Source: Rhodoferax sp. WC2427 (GTDB lineage: Bacteria > Pseudomonadota > Gammaproteobacteria > Burkholderiales > Burkholderiaceae_C). From it: DNA of 64,000 bases. The notes under the pieces were generated by a model. The model was not told the DNA's origin. It did no database searches and was given only the letters and a program-made list of their open reading frames with translations. Below, piece by piece: positions 1-8,706 of the stretch (the stretch's first letter is position 1; every line of letters starts with the position of its first letter). The translations under genes and the position numbers were made by a program. The stretch is taken from NCBI RefSeq assembly GCF_040822085.1, contig NZ_CP162006.1, positions 1,612,001-1,676,000 of the forward strand, read 5' to 3'.

Positions 1-137
1 AATCTGACCTGCGGTATGGGTGCCCCCCGACTTAATTTTTGATTGGGGGGTATTCACAATCCATTTCAACGGATTGGGAAATAGCAGATTGCGACAAACG
101 CAAGGCAGCCTGAACCGGGAAGACCAAAGGACACACC
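1..137 (+). promoter_or_regulatory. flhDC leader with two hairpins
   Basis: Region ahead of flhD. Two inverted repeats are visible: a run of six C (23-28) facing six G (45-50), and CAATCC (57-62) facing GGATTG (71-76) with an 8-nt loop. AAGGAC ends about 7 nt before the flhD ATG and is the probable ribosome binding site. No confident -35/-10 pair was found. The hairpins could act in post-transcriptional control, a common layer for flhDC, but that is inference. Confidence 0.35.
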
Positions 138-464
138 ATGAACACCGAACAGATCATTGCCGAAATCCGCGAGGCCAATCTGACGTACCTCATGCTGGCG
201 CAAAGCCTGATCCGCCAGGACAAGGCCGAAGCGCTGTTCCGTCTCGGTATCAACGAAGAAGCGGCCGACATCCTGGGTGCCCTCTCCGCTGCCCAGATTC
301 TGAAACTGGCCTCCGGCAACATGCTGCTGTGCCACTTCCGGGTGGAAGACAGCCTGGTCTGGAGTCTGCTGACCAACCACGACATCAAGAAGGTGGGCAA
401 CCCCGCCACCAACACCTTGCACGCCAACATCCTGATGGCTGGCCGCGTGGCCGAAGTCCTGTAA
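138..464 (+). CDS. flhD: flagellar transcriptional regulator FlhD
   Basis: FlhD forms the FlhD4C2 complex with FlhC and activates class II flagellar promoters. The protein has 108 residues, close to the usual 105-119. It has the typical N-terminus (MNTEQIIAEIREANLTYLML) and the helical core with RLGINEEAADIL and LASGNMLLCHFR. An AAGGAC ribosome binding site precedes the ATG. flhC starts 9 nt after its stop, so the two are one operon. The neighbouring hybrid kinase and diguanylate cyclase suggest that motility and c-di-GMP signalling are linked here. Confidence 0.97.
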   Translation: MNTEQIIAEIREANLTYLMLAQSLIRQDKAEALFRLGINEEAADILGALSAAQILKLASGNMLLCHFRVEDSLVWSLLTNHDIKKVGNPATNTLHANILMAGRVAEVL

Positions 465-473
465 GGAGCTCCC

Positions 474-1055
474 ATGACCACCACCGCTTCCACTGCCGCT
501 GTCGCCACCAAAGTGTCCAAGCCTTCCAAGAGCGTGCTGCAAGACTCGCAGCAGATCGAACGTGCAGCCGCGTTGATCCGCATGGGCGCCCGCATGCAGG
601 TGCTGGAATCGGAAACCGATTTGTCCTACGAGCGCCTGCTGCGCCTGTACAAAGAGGTCTCGGGCAAGTCGCCCAGCAAGGGCCAACTGCCCTTCTCGAC
701 GGACTGGTTTTTGTCCTGGCAGGAAAACATCCACTCCTCGCTGTTTCTGAACATCTACGAATACCTGTCCAAGAGCATGGACATGGATTCCATCGACATC
801 CTGACCAAGGCCTACCGCCTGTACACCGAGCAGATCGTGGCCGCCGAGGTGGACCCGCTGCTGTCGTTTACCCGGGCCTGGCGCCTGGTGAAGTTTGTCG
901 ATGCCAACATGCTCAACATGACCCAGTGCAGCAGTTGTGGCGGCAAATTTGTCACCGAACTCTACGAAAACCCCCGCCAATACGTGTGCGGTTTGTGCAG
1001 CCCACCGGCCCGCGCAGGCAAATGCAAGGGCGAGCGTACCTTGATGTTGCATTAA
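474..1055 (+). CDS. flhC: flagellar transcriptional regulator FlhC
   Basis: DNA-binding partner of FlhD in the flagellar master regulator. The protein has 193 residues, the family's usual length. The C-terminal zinc site is intact, with cysteine pairs CSSC (about 152-155) and CGLC (about 172-175). The ATG is preceded by AAGGAG at a good distance. No mot or che genes follow as they do in many relatives; the next gene is a hybrid sensor kinase 215 bp downstream. Confidence 0.97.
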   Translation: MTTTASTAAVATKVSKPSKSVLQDSQQIERAAALIRMGARMQVLESETDLSYERLLRLYKEVSGKSPSKGQLPFSTDWFLSWQENIHSSLFLNIYEYLSKSMDMDSIDILTKAYRLYTEQIVAAEVDPLLSFTRAWRLVKFVDANMLNMTQCSSCGGKFVTELYENPRQYVCGLCSPPARAGKCKGERTLMLH

Positions 1056-1201
1056 TCGCGCGAATACGGAAATGGATTGCATGGGTATCCTGCAACCAGA
1101 GAGAAGCGGCTCCAAACGAGTCGTTTAAATCCCACGAAAGTACCCGCCACAGCCTCATTTCCGCGGCCTATCGCCTTACCATAACGCTTTGAATCGGAAG
1201 A

Positions 1202-1246
1202 TTTCGATCCCATCGAAACGCAACCGAACCGGTAATAAGTCCGGTT
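1202..1246 (+). promoter_or_regulatory. palindromes upstream of the hybrid kinase
   Basis: A perfect 7-bp inverted repeat TTTCGAT-CCC-ATCGAAA (1202-1218) is followed by AACCGG-8 nt-CCGGTT (1227-1246), just ahead of the kinase ATG at 1271. Either could be an operator, and the second could be a leader hairpin. The 1056-1270 gap otherwise shows no gene. Confidence 0.3.
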
Positions 1247-1270
1247 TTAAGGCATTGGATAGGTAGCAAG

Positions 1271-4200
1271 ATGTTTCGACGTGGGAATCCAGGGCTGGTG
1301 CGCCCGCGCAGCCTGCGTTTTTACCTGATGGCTTTGGTCCTGGTGGCGTTGCTACCCATGGCCGGGGCGGCTGCGTTCGCCATGTGGCAGGTGGCCCAGG
1401 TGTACCGCGAGGCCTCTACCCACCAGCTGCAGGAAAACACCCGCACCCTGGCACAGGCGGTCGAAACCGAAATCGTCGCCCGCACCACCATGCTGGAGGC
1501 CATGGCCACTTTGGCTGCCACCGACATGGGTGGCCCGCTGGATGCCGCTGGCGATGGCCGCCTGGAGGAGGGCATCATCCTGGCGCAGGCCGGCAACGAT
1601 GCCAAACCCTCCCCGATTTCAAGCCTGGAAGCCAAAGGCCTGCCACCCGAGGTATGGGCCCGGGCGCAGGCAGCCCGGGAGCGCACCGTCTCCAATGTGT
1701 TCATGGTCGGGGCCCGCAAAGACAGCCCCCGGGTGGCCCTCAGCGTGCCATACCGCACGCCCGGTGGCGCCCGCAAGGTGCTGGCGCTGATGCTCTCACC
1801 GCTGGAGCTGGTGCGTACCTTGCAGCAGCGCAGCATCCCTTCAAACAACCTGGTGGCGGTGGTGGACGGCAATGGGCGGCTGGTGTCCCGGTCGTGGGAT
1901 TCCGAGCGGTTTGTGGGCGCCGTCGTGCCCGATTGGGCGCGGCTGCAGGTGCTGAAGGCCGATGCGGGGGTCTTTGAAGGCCGTTCGCTCGAAGGCGCGC
2001 CGATGGCCATCGGTTTCCAGCGCCTGGCGCACACCCCGGGTTGGGTGGTGGTGGCGGGGGAGCCGCTGGAGCGCTTCAATGCCCGCTGGCACCAGCCTGT
2101 GTGGACCCTGCTGGCGGGCCCCCTGCTGGTGTTGGGCGCAGCCCTGCTGCTGGTGCTGTGGATGGCCCGCATGCTGCTGCGCCCGGTGCAGGCATTGGCG
2201 CAAAACGCCGAGCGGGTGGCGACCGATGCTGCAGACACACCCGGTGGCGGCGACGCTGGCGCGCTGTTCCCGGTGGCAGAGTTTGAAGGCCTGCGCCAAA
2301 GCCTGGGGCATGCCGACAAGGTACTGCGCGCCCGCGCCGAAGCCCTGCGCGCCAGTGAGGCCCGCTACCGCCAGCTCAGCCAGGCGCTGACGCTGGAAAA
2401 GGAGCGCCTGCTGCTGGCCACCCAGGCCGGCGGTGTCGGCATTGTGGAGCTGGACTTTGCCGAGAGCCGCTACCTCTGGGACGACCAGGCCTATGCCGTG
2501 TTTGGTGTGCCGCACGGTGGCTTCGACGGCAGCGAGCAGCAGTTGCTGGCGTACTTTCACCCCGACGATGTCCGCGCCATGGTTCGGCAGTGGCACACCG
2601 CACTGCGCAAGACCTCCATGCTGGATATGGAGGTGCGCATCGTGCAGCCCTCGGGCGCGGTGCGCACGGTGCAAATCTTTGGGCGGGTCCACCGCCATGC
2701 CGACGGTCGCCTGGCGCGCGCCATCGGCACCGTATGGGACGTGACCGCGGCCCGCGAAGCTGCCGATGCACTGACCGCCGCCAAAGACGCAGCCGAGGTG
2801 GCCGAACGCGACAAGAGCGCGTTTCTGGCCTTCATGGGCCATGAAATCCGCACTCCCATGAACACCGTGCTGGGCATGACCCGGCTGGTGCAGCAAACCG
2901 AGTTGTCGGGCAAGCAGCGCAACTACCTGGACAAGATCGACGTATCGGCCCAGTTGCTGCTGGGCATCGTCAACGACCTGCTGGACCTGTCCAAAATCGA
3001 GGCTGGCAAGATGGTCCTGGTAGAGGCCGAATTCACCCTGGAGTCGCTGCTTGAATCGGTGTCGGTGGCCCACGCCCTGAAGGCCGAAGAAAAAGGCCTG
3101 GAGATCGCCTACGCCGTCGGGCCCGACGTGCCCGCACGGCTGGTAGGCGACGCGCTGCGACTCAACCAGGTGCTGGGCAATCTGGTGGGCAATGCCGTCA
3201 AGTTCACGTCCCGGGGCGAAGTGGTGGTGTCGGTGGTGCTGGAGTCGGACAGCCCGGCTGGCGGCTACCGGTTGCGGTTTTCGGTGCACGACACCGGCGT
3301 GGGGCTGGACGCAGCGCAGATCGCCCGCATGTTCTTGCCGTTTTCGCAGGCCGACAACCAGGTCAGCCGCGACTACGGTGGCACGGGGCTGGGCCTGTCG
3401 ATCTGCAAGCAACTGGTGGAGCACATGGGCGGGTGCATTGGTGTCACCAGCACCCGCGGGCTGGGCAGCACGTTCAGCTTCACGGTGCCCTTACGCCACC
3501 CCGGTGTAGCGGCTGCACCGGAGGTGCCGCGCAATGCGTCGGTACTGCAGCGGCGCCGCCTGCTGGTGGTGGACGACAACGCCAGTGCGGGCGGCATCCT
3601 GGCCCAACTGGCGCGTGGTTTTGGCATGCTGGTGCATGTGGTGGACTCGGGCCCCGCCGCCCTGGAGCATCTGCGCGCGGCCCACGACAACGGCCGCCCG
3701 TTCGAGCTGGTGCTGATGGACTGGCGCATGCCCGGCATGGATGGCCTGCAGGCGGCCCGGCAGATCAAGACCGACGCGGCGCTGGCCGGTGTGCCGATGG
3801 TGCTGATGGTGACCGCCTTCGCCCGCGACGAGCTCCTCGTCGAGGCCCAGGCGGTGGGCCTGGCCGGGGTGCTGATCAAGCCCGTCACCCAGTCGTTGGT
3901 GTTCAACACCCTGGCCGATGCGCTGGGCCACACCTGGACCGGCCCGCCCGGCGAGGACGGCGACACCCCGCTGGACCTGGGCCGCCTGCAGCAGCGGCGT
4001 GTGCTGCTGCTGGCCGAGCGGTCGCAGGAGCACCAGGCCATGGTCGGCTTTTTGCGCCAGGCTGGTATGGAGGTGGACACCGCCCGCAGCAGTACCCAGG
4101 CGCTGGCCCGGCTGCAGGCCGCACCGTGCGATGTGGTGCTGGTTGCGCACCACCTGCCCGGCCTGGACGGCCTGGCCGCCACCCGTGCACTGCGCAACGA

Positions 4201-5425
4201 CCCGCGTGGAGCCCATTTGCCGGTGATCGGGTTGCTCTACACGGTCGCTGGCCTGGCGGCTGCCGAGCCGCAGGCCTGCCGGGCCGCGGGCATGGACGAC
4301 TGCCTGCCCGGACCGGTGGACACCGAGGACCTGGCCCGGCGGCTGGTGCAATGGCTGCCCAAAGACCCCGCGCTCGCCGCGCTGGCGGGCCTGCGCGTGC
4401 TGGTGGTGGACGACAACGCCCTCAACCGCGAAGTGGCCAGCGAATTCCTGCAGGCGGTGCGCATGCAAGTGGTGCTGGCCGCCGACGGTGCACAGGCCCT
4501 CGAATGCCTCGAACAGGAGCATTTCGACATGGTGCTGATGGACCTGCAGATGCCGGTGATGGACGGCCTGACCGCCAGCCGTGAGATCCGCAAACAGGCG
4601 CGTTGGGCCCGGTTGCCACTGATTGCCCTGACGGCGCACGACTCACAGGTGGGCCACCCTGCCACCGTGGCGGCGGGTATGGATGCCTATCTGGGTAAAC
4701 CCATCGACGAGATGGCGCTGTACCAGACCCTGCTGCAATGCCTGCCCCAGCCGCGCGCCATGGCCAGCCTGGCTGCCGAAGCACCCGCAGAAGTTCCGGC
4801 CGACCTGCCGGACGGCTTGCCGGGCGTCGACCTGCGCTTGGCCCTGGCCCGCCTGGGGGGCCGCCAGGCCAGCCTGCAGCGCGTGCTGCGCGGTTTTGTG
4901 CGCGACTTCGCCAGCCTGTCGGCGCAGTGGCGGCCCCCCCGGCCCGTACCGTCGCGCAACACCGTCTCCGCCCAGGCCCACACCCTGAAGTCCACCGCCC
5001 GCTACCTGGGTGCCGATGCGCTGGCCGACGCCGCCGTACACCTGGAGCAACTGGCGCCGCACGCCACCCCCGAGCAGTTGGCCGAAGGCGTGGCGGCGTT
5101 CTGCCAGCATCTGGACACCGTGATCGGCAGTGCCACCGGCTTGCTGGCCGACAGCCGCTACAGCGCGCTGGCCGACGCTGCCACCGAATCGGTGGATGTG
5201 GCGACCCTGTTGTCGCGCATCGGCAAGGCCCGGCCCATGGTGGCGCAGGGCAACTATGCCGCCGCAGAGCTGTTGCTGGGCATCCGGTCGGGGCTGGCCC
5301 GTACCGCGCTGGTGCGCCTGGCCGATGCCGCGCTGATCCAGTTTGAAGACCTCAACCTGTCTGCCGCCAGTGGCACCCTGGAGGCGCTGGCCGAGGCCCT
5401 GGCAGACAACCATGGAGCCGTCTGA
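1271..5425 (+). CDS. hybrid sensor histidine kinase with three REC domains and Hpt
   Basis: A 1384-residue membrane hybrid kinase. Order: TM helix (about 17-40), a periplasmic cache-like sensor (about 45-275), TM helix (about 277-300), a linker, a PAS domain (about 375-495), HisKA with the H-box FMGHEIRTPMN (His about 524), an HATPase with DTGVGL and GGTGLGLSI, three receiver domains, and a C-terminal Hpt with AHTLKST (His about 1237). REC1 (Asp about 817) and REC3 (Asp about 1091) keep the phospho-acceptor. REC2 has Ala where the Asp should be (about 959, in LVAHHLPGLDG) and is probably a non-phosphorylated pseudo-receiver. The gene is followed, with coupling or a 4-nt gap, by a REC-GGDEF gene that is its likely phosphorelay target. 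The signal sensed is unknown. Confidence 0.93.
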   Translation: MFRRGNPGLVRPRSLRFYLMALVLVALLPMAGAAAFAMWQVAQVYREASTHQLQENTRTLAQAVETEIVARTTMLEAMATLAATDMGGPLDAAGDGRLEEGIILAQAGNDAKPSPISSLEAKGLPPEVWARAQAARERTVSNVFMVGARKDSPRVALSVPYRTPGGARKVLALMLSPLELVRTLQQRSIPSNNLVAVVDGNGRLVSRSWDSERFVGAVVPDWARLQVLKADAGVFEGRSLEGAPMAIGFQRLAHTPGWVVVAGEPLERFNARWHQPVWTLLAGPLLVLGAALLLVLWMARMLLRPVQALAQNAERVATDAADTPGGGDAGALFPVAEFEGLRQSLGHADKVLRARAEALRASEARYRQLSQALTLEKERLLLATQAGGVGIVELDFAESRYLWDDQAYAVFGVPHGGFDGSEQQLLAYFHPDDVRAMVRQWHTALRKTSMLDMEVRIVQPSGAVRTVQIFGRVHRHADGRLARAIGTVWDVTAAREAADALTAAKDAAEVAERDKSAFLAFMGHEIRTPMNTVLGMTRLVQQTELSGKQRNYLDKIDVSAQLLLGIVNDLLDLSKIEAGKMVLVEAEFTLESLLESVSVAHALKAEEKGLEIAYAVGPDVPARLVGDALRLNQVLGNLVGNAVKFTSRGEVVVSVVLESDSPAGGYRLRFSVHDTGVGLDAAQIARMFLPFSQADNQVSRDYGGTGLGLSICKQLVEHMGGCIGVTSTRGLGSTFSFTVPLRHPGVAAAPEVPRNASVLQRRRLLVVDDNASAGGILAQLARGFGMLVHVVDSGPAALEHLRAAHDNGRPFELVLMDWRMPGMDGLQAARQIKTDAALAGVPMVLMVTAFARDELLVEAQAVGLAGVLIKPVTQSLVFNTLADALGHTWTGPPGEDGDTPLDLGRLQQRRVLLLAERSQEHQAMVGFLRQAGMEVDTARSSTQALARLQAAPCDVVLVAHHLPGLDGLAATRALRNDPRGAHLPVIGLLYTVAGLAAAEPQACRAAGMDDCLPGPVDTEDLARRLVQWLPKDPALAALAGLRVLVVDDNALNREVASEFLQAVRMQVVLAADGAQALECLEQEHFDMVLMDLQMPVMDGLTASREIRKQARWARLPLIALTAHDSQVGHPATVAAGMDAYLGKPIDEMALYQTLLQCLPQPRAMASLAAEAPAEVPADLPDGLPGVDLRLALARLGGRQASLQRVLRGFVRDFASLSAQWRPPRPVPSRNTVSAQAHTLKSTARYLGADALADAAVHLEQLAPHATPEQLAEGVAAFCQHLDTVIGSATGLLADSRYSALADAATESVDVATLLSRIGKARPMVAQGNYAAAELLLGIRSGLARTALVRLADAALIQFEDLNLSAASGTLEALAEALADNHGAV

Positions 5426-5429
5426 CACG

Positions 5430-6356
5430 ATGGATATGCTGTCCCTGCCCACCGTGCTGATCGTCGATGACGACCGCACCAGCCGCACCGTGCTGGCCGA
5501 CCTGTTGTACGGAGAATGCCGCGTGCTGCTGGCCAAGGACGGCCCCTCGGCCCTGCAAAGGGTGCGCGAAGAACCCGAGATATGCCTGCTGCTGCTCGAC
5601 ATCGCCATGCCCGGTATGGACGGCTACGAAGTGCTGCAAGCCCTGCACGCCAACCCCCGCACCGCCCATGTCGCGGTGATTTTTATCAGCGGCCTCAACG
5701 ATGCCCGCAGCGAAGAGCAGGGCCTGCTGCTGGGCGCGGTGGACTACGTGGTCAAACCCATCCGCCCGGCGATTGCGCGCATCCGCATCCGCAACCACCT
5801 GCGGCTGATTGCCCAGCGCAAGGAGCTGGAGCGCCTGGCCAGCCGCGATGGCCTGACCGGCATTGCCAACCGCCGTTCGTTCGACGAGTCGCTGCAGGTG
5901 GTCTGCCAACTGGCGGCCCGGCGCAAGGAATCGCTGGGGCTGTCGATGATCGACGTGGACTTTTTCAAGCAGTACAACGACCTGTACGGCCACCCGGCGG
6001 GCGACGACGCACTGCGCCGCATCGCCCAGGTGGTGGCCAGCTTTGCCCGGCGGCCCTACGACCTGGCGGCCCGCTACGGTGGCGAAGAATTCGTGCTGCT
6101 GCTGCCCGGCGTGCCCGATCTGGACCACCTGCTGGAGCGTCTGCGCACCGACGTGATGGCGCTGGGCCTGCCGAATGCGGGCTCGGACGTGGCCAGCGTG
6201 GTCACCATCAGCATTGGTGCGGTCCACATCAGCGCTGGTGGTCGGCACGACCCGGCATTGCTGTTGGAGCAGGCCGATGCCATGCTCTACCAGGCCAAAC
6301 ACCAGGGCCGCAACCGCGTGGTGTCGGGCGCTTACGCCTCGACCAGCCGGTTTTAG
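5430..6356 (+). CDS. response regulator diguanylate cyclase (REC-GGDEF)
   Basis: Synthesises cyclic di-GMP under control of a receiver domain. The REC domain (about 5-125) has the acidic patch VDDD and phospho-acceptor in LLLDIAMPGMDG. The GGDEF domain (about 140-300) has SRDGLTGIANRR and the active-site motif GGEEF. An allosteric I-site RxxD (RPYD) lies five residues before GGEEF, so product inhibition is expected. The ATG at 5430 was chosen because GGAG lies upstream and it starts just after the kinase stop. ATG 5412 (14-nt overlap) is the alternative. Coupling to the kinase makes it the obvious output of that relay. Confidence 0.92.
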   Translation: MDMLSLPTVLIVDDDRTSRTVLADLLYGECRVLLAKDGPSALQRVREEPEICLLLLDIAMPGMDGYEVLQALHANPRTAHVAVIFISGLNDARSEEQGLLLGAVDYVVKPIRPAIARIRIRNHLRLIAQRKELERLASRDGLTGIANRRSFDESLQVVCQLAARRKESLGLSMIDVDFFKQYNDLYGHPAGDDALRRIAQVVASFARRPYDLAARYGGEEFVLLLPGVPDLDHLLERLRTDVMALGLPNAGSDVASVVTISIGAVHISAGGRHDPALLLEQADAMLYQAKHQGRNRVVSGAYASTSRF

Positions 6357-6829
6357 CGGGCCAGTGTGGTGTCCAGCCGGCGCAGGCTGGCTACCGTGGC
6401 CAGGCAGGCCTGGGCCACTTCTGCACCCTTGTGCACAAAGTGGTCGCCAAAGAACTGCTGGTGCTCGGCGTGGCTGTGGAAGTGGTGCGGTGTCAGCACG
6501 GCGCTGAACACCGGCACGCCCGTATCCAGCTGCACGGTCATCAGCCCCTGGACGACGGCGTTGGCCACAAATTCATGGCGGTAAATGCCGCCGTCCACCA
6601 CCAGGGCACAGGCCACGATGGCATCGAACTGGCCGCTTTGGGCCAGCTTCTTGGCGTGCAGCGGAATTTCAAAGGCGCCGGGCAACTCCAGGATGTCGAT
6701 GGCTTCGCGCGGCACGCCCTGGCGTGCCATCTCGGCCAAAAAGCCGCCGCGGGCCTGGTTGACGATCTCGGCATGCCAGGTGGCTTGGACGAAGGCGATG
6801 CGGACGGGGGTGGTGGCGGTTGTGGTCAT
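6353..6829 (-). CDS. ribH: 6,7-dimethyl-8-ribityllumazine synthase, type II-like
   Basis: Condenses 3,4-dihydroxy-2-butanone 4-phosphate with the ribitylamino-pyrimidine to give lumazine, the riboflavin precursor. The protein has 158 residues. It carries the substrate-site ELPGAFEIP and the C-terminal HFHSHAEHQQFF..HFVHKGAE pattern recalled from RibH2 (decameric) enzymes rather than the icosahedral RibH1. The start at 6829 gives the conserved MTTTATTPVRIAFVQATW; no strong Shine-Dalgarno is visible. The last 4 bp overlap the convergent cyclase gene. It stands alone, away from other rib genes, behind an FMN riboswitch, which agrees with RibH2 genes known to be FMN-controlled in Brucella. Confidence 0.9.
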   Translation of the reverse strand: MTTTATTPVRIAFVQATWHAEIVNQARGGFLAEMARQGVPREAIDILELPGAFEIPLHAKKLAQSGQFDAIVACALVVDGGIYRHEFVANAVVQGLMTVQLDTGVPVFSAVLTPHHFHSHAEHQQFFGDHFVHKGAEVAQACLATVASLRRLDTTLAR

Positions 6830-6918
6830 GAAAGGTGTTGGCAAAAAATGTTCCAACCCAGGACGCACGCGCGCAGGCACAGACCGCCAAAAACGGGTGT
6901 GCACATGGCGCGTTCTCT

Positions 6919-7191
6919 AAGAACGTGTTTGCGGGTTCTTTGATGTCGCGTTGGGGTGCAATCGGGATGAGTTGGTTGTCGGAGACCGCAGCATGGGCTC
7001 CCCGCCCATGCAAGGGTTCCGGCAGACAAATCGCCCGATTTCACCCCAACCCGAAGGGCCGGTGCCTTTTCGGGCGCTCAGCGTCGTTACAAAACCAGCC
7101 AAGGCGGAAAGCCTTGGCCTGGGTTTTGCACCTAGCTGCGCATCCCGAACAGGCATCTGCGCGACCCCAAAGAAACCGTAAACACGTTCTT
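6919..7191. mobile_element. MITE-like inverted-repeat element in the ribH leader
   Basis: A 273-bp segment bounded by long imperfect inverted repeats. The outer 12 bp, AAGAACGTGTTT, are identical at both ends (6919-6930 and, inverted, 7180-7191). CGG, TTCTTTG and GTCGCG blocks continue the match to about 32 bp with 4 mismatches, and TCGGGATG matches again further in. No transposase or convincing reading frame lies inside. This is the structure of a miniature inverted-repeat element, or of a very long RNA hairpin. Its right end overlaps the 3' strand of the FMN riboswitch P1 stem. No clear target-site duplication was seen. Confidence 0.6.
7092..7118 (-). terminator. possible terminator hairpin in the ribH leader
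   Basis: Perfect 8-bp stem GCCAAGGC/GCCTTGGC with a 5-nt loop (7098-7118). Read on the minus strand it is followed by TGGTTTTG, a weak U-run. It lies about 70 nt downstream of the riboswitch aptamer and could be the termination part of the switch. The U-tract is poor, so this is tentative. Confidence 0.4.
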
Positions 7192-7332
7192 GCATCCGGA
7201 CTATGATCGTCGGCTCCGGAATCGCACCGGAATCTGCTGACCCCTTGCATGGCAAACCACGCAAGGGCGCTCGCGGGCTTGTGCATCGCTGCCATCACCG
7301 CCGGTGGGGAATTGCACCCCGCCCTGAGAACG
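7185..7332 (-). promoter_or_regulatory. FMN riboswitch (RFN element)
   Basis: Read on the minus strand, the conserved RFN blocks occur in order: TCTCAGGGCGGGGTG, ATTCCCCACCGGCGGT, AAGCCCGCGAGC, GGTCAGCAGAT, CCGGTGCGATTCCGGAGCC, GACGATCATAGTCCGGATG. P1 is closed by CGTTCT (7327-7332) pairing with AGAACG (7185-7190). It lies about 355 nt upstream of ribH and should lower ribH expression when FMN is plentiful. The long distance is explained by the inverted-repeat element between aptamer and gene. Confidence 0.97.
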
Positions 7333-7408
7333 CTGTTCTGCACGGCTGCGTGCAGAGGCCTCAAGTGTAAGGCTAGGCTTACAACCTGTGCTTATAAGGT
7401 AAATATGC

Positions 7409-7453
7409 GGCTGGCGCTTATTGCATCAGCGTGAGCAGCTATCAAAAGCATAG
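7409..7453 (-). repeat. dispersed hairpin repeat, copy 1
   Basis: Copy of the window-wide repeat (core TAGCTGCTNACGCTGAT-NNN-ATAAGCGC), lying between the end of the lipoprotein gene at 7523 and the riboswitch. Confidence 0.8.
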
Positions 7454-7522
7454 TGTTGTGCCATACGCATTCCACCAACCGCTTGACTGGGTGGTTCCAC
7501 CGCAACCCTGTTGGAAGGGCGT

Positions 7523-8116
7523 TTACTGGCGCAGGGCTTTCGACTCACCGAGTGCAGTGACCAGTTTGGCCAAGGCATCGTTGGAGGCACGTACAGCAGA
7601 TAGCGAGAAATTGCTCTTGAAATCTTCGTATTCGGCGCGGCCTTCGCCTTGAACTCGCACTGTCTCGAGGGTTTTGCCGTCAACGTCGGTAATGGCGCAT
7701 GTCAGTTGGATACCAAATTGCGTGGGGGGCCAGGTGAACGGGCTAGGGGACGATGAGGTAGTGGTGATTTCAGGTGTGATGAGCAGGCTTACACCGTTGG
7801 CTTTCCATGCGGCAATGTCTTTGGGATCTTTGATTTTGCTGACATCGCTGAATGCCGCAGACAGCGCCTGGTATAGCCCTGTCTCCAAGTCGCGGTAAGG
7901 GAAGTAGCGGATCTTGTCGCCGCCACCGCCAGGAGAGGTAATCTCCAGTGCCTTCGATGCATCAGAAATATAAAACCCCACTTTTTTGGGGATGACGGTT
8001 GTTGCGTTGGCGGTAGGGATGACTTTGGAATCAGGAGTCATGCTGATCGGGTGGGCGCAGCCGAACAGGACCACGCACGCAGCGGTGGACATGCAGATTT
8101 GGAAAAAGCGTTTCAT
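7523..8116 (-). CDS. putative lipoprotein, unknown function
   Basis: A 197-residue protein with a lipoprotein signal peptide (MKRFFQICMSTAACVVLFGC, lipid-anchored Cys about 20), so it is probably in the outer membrane facing the periplasm. The mature part mentions no recognised catalytic motif. It has mixed beta-strand character, with a GGGG turn near residue 69 and a region rich in Thr/Ser/Pro near 120-130. It follows another lipoprotein gene by 14 nt and the pair is likely co-transcribed. The family was not recognised. Confidence 0.75.
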   Translation of the reverse strand: MKRFFQICMSTAACVVLFGCAHPISMTPDSKVIPTANATTVIPKKVGFYISDASKALEITSPGGGGDKIRYFPYRDLETGLYQALSAAFSDVSKIKDPKDIAAWKANGVSLLITPEITTTSSSPSPFTWPPTQFGIQLTCAITDVDGKTLETVRVQGEGRAEYEDFKSNFSLSAVRASNDALAKLVTALGESKALRQ

Positions 8117-8130
8117 GGTTTAAGGCCGGT

Positions 8131-8706
8131 TTAGTTTTTGAGGGATTGGATAAAGTCGGAATCGGATACCAGTGCATCAATCAGCTTTTGCACCATGATG
8201 GGATAGTTGTTGGCTGCCAGCGGAATGGCGACAGCACCTGCAAATGCGCTTTCCCATGTGTGGACGATGGACTTGGTTTTTTCAAACCGGACCTGCCCTT
8301 CACGCTTGACGGTGAAGCGGGCTTCAAGCTGTCCTTCGTTGGTAGACAGACCGCCAGCATCAATATTGTTTTTCAGCAATACGCCGCTGATGGTGGTTCC
8401 GGACTGCGGCGCATACAACTTGGCCATTTCAAGCTCGGTGCGCAAGGCTGCTGCTATGTAGTCGCCATAGTTTTTGCCAACCGGTGTTTGCATGCTGGCT
8501 GCACGCAGTTGAATGGCACTGGCACCCTTCAGGTTTTCTGCAGGTGAGATGCCTGCCACGGTGACCGTGCCCGCACCCGACTTTTTCAATGCTTCCACAT
8601 TGTCAATAGACGGTGCATAACTGGGAGCCGGACCTGCGCAACCCACCAAGAATAGACAGGCTATGCCGACAAGAGCGAACGATGTACTTCGGTAAATTTT
8701 TTGCAT
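8131..8706 (-). CDS. putative lipoprotein, unknown function
   Basis: A 191-residue protein from the start at 8706, chosen because it gives a clean lipoprotein signal (MQKIYRSTSFALVGIACLFL then LVGC). An upstream ATG at 8787 would add 27 residues without signal-peptide character. The mature region contains VTVAGISPAENLKGASAIQL and an alternating strand pattern. It is the first gene of a two-lipoprotein unit and is preceded by an AT-rich stretch that probably holds the promoter. No function can be assigned. Confidence 0.75.
   Translation of the reverse strand: MQKIYRSTSFALVGIACLFLVGCAGPAPSYAPSIDNVEALKKSGAGTVTVAGISPAENLKGASAIQLRAASMQTPVGKNYGDYIAAALRTELEMAKLYAPQSGTTISGVLLKNNIDAGGLSTNEGQLEARFTVKREGQVRFEKTKSIVHTWESAFAGAVAIPLAANNYPIMVQKLIDALVSDSDFIQSLKN

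Noticed and set aside
20..1192. Long frame over flhDC on the plus strand and antisense frames on the minus strand
   Set aside because: Overlaps flhD and flhC, which are unmistakable; such shadow frames are common in this high-GC sequence.
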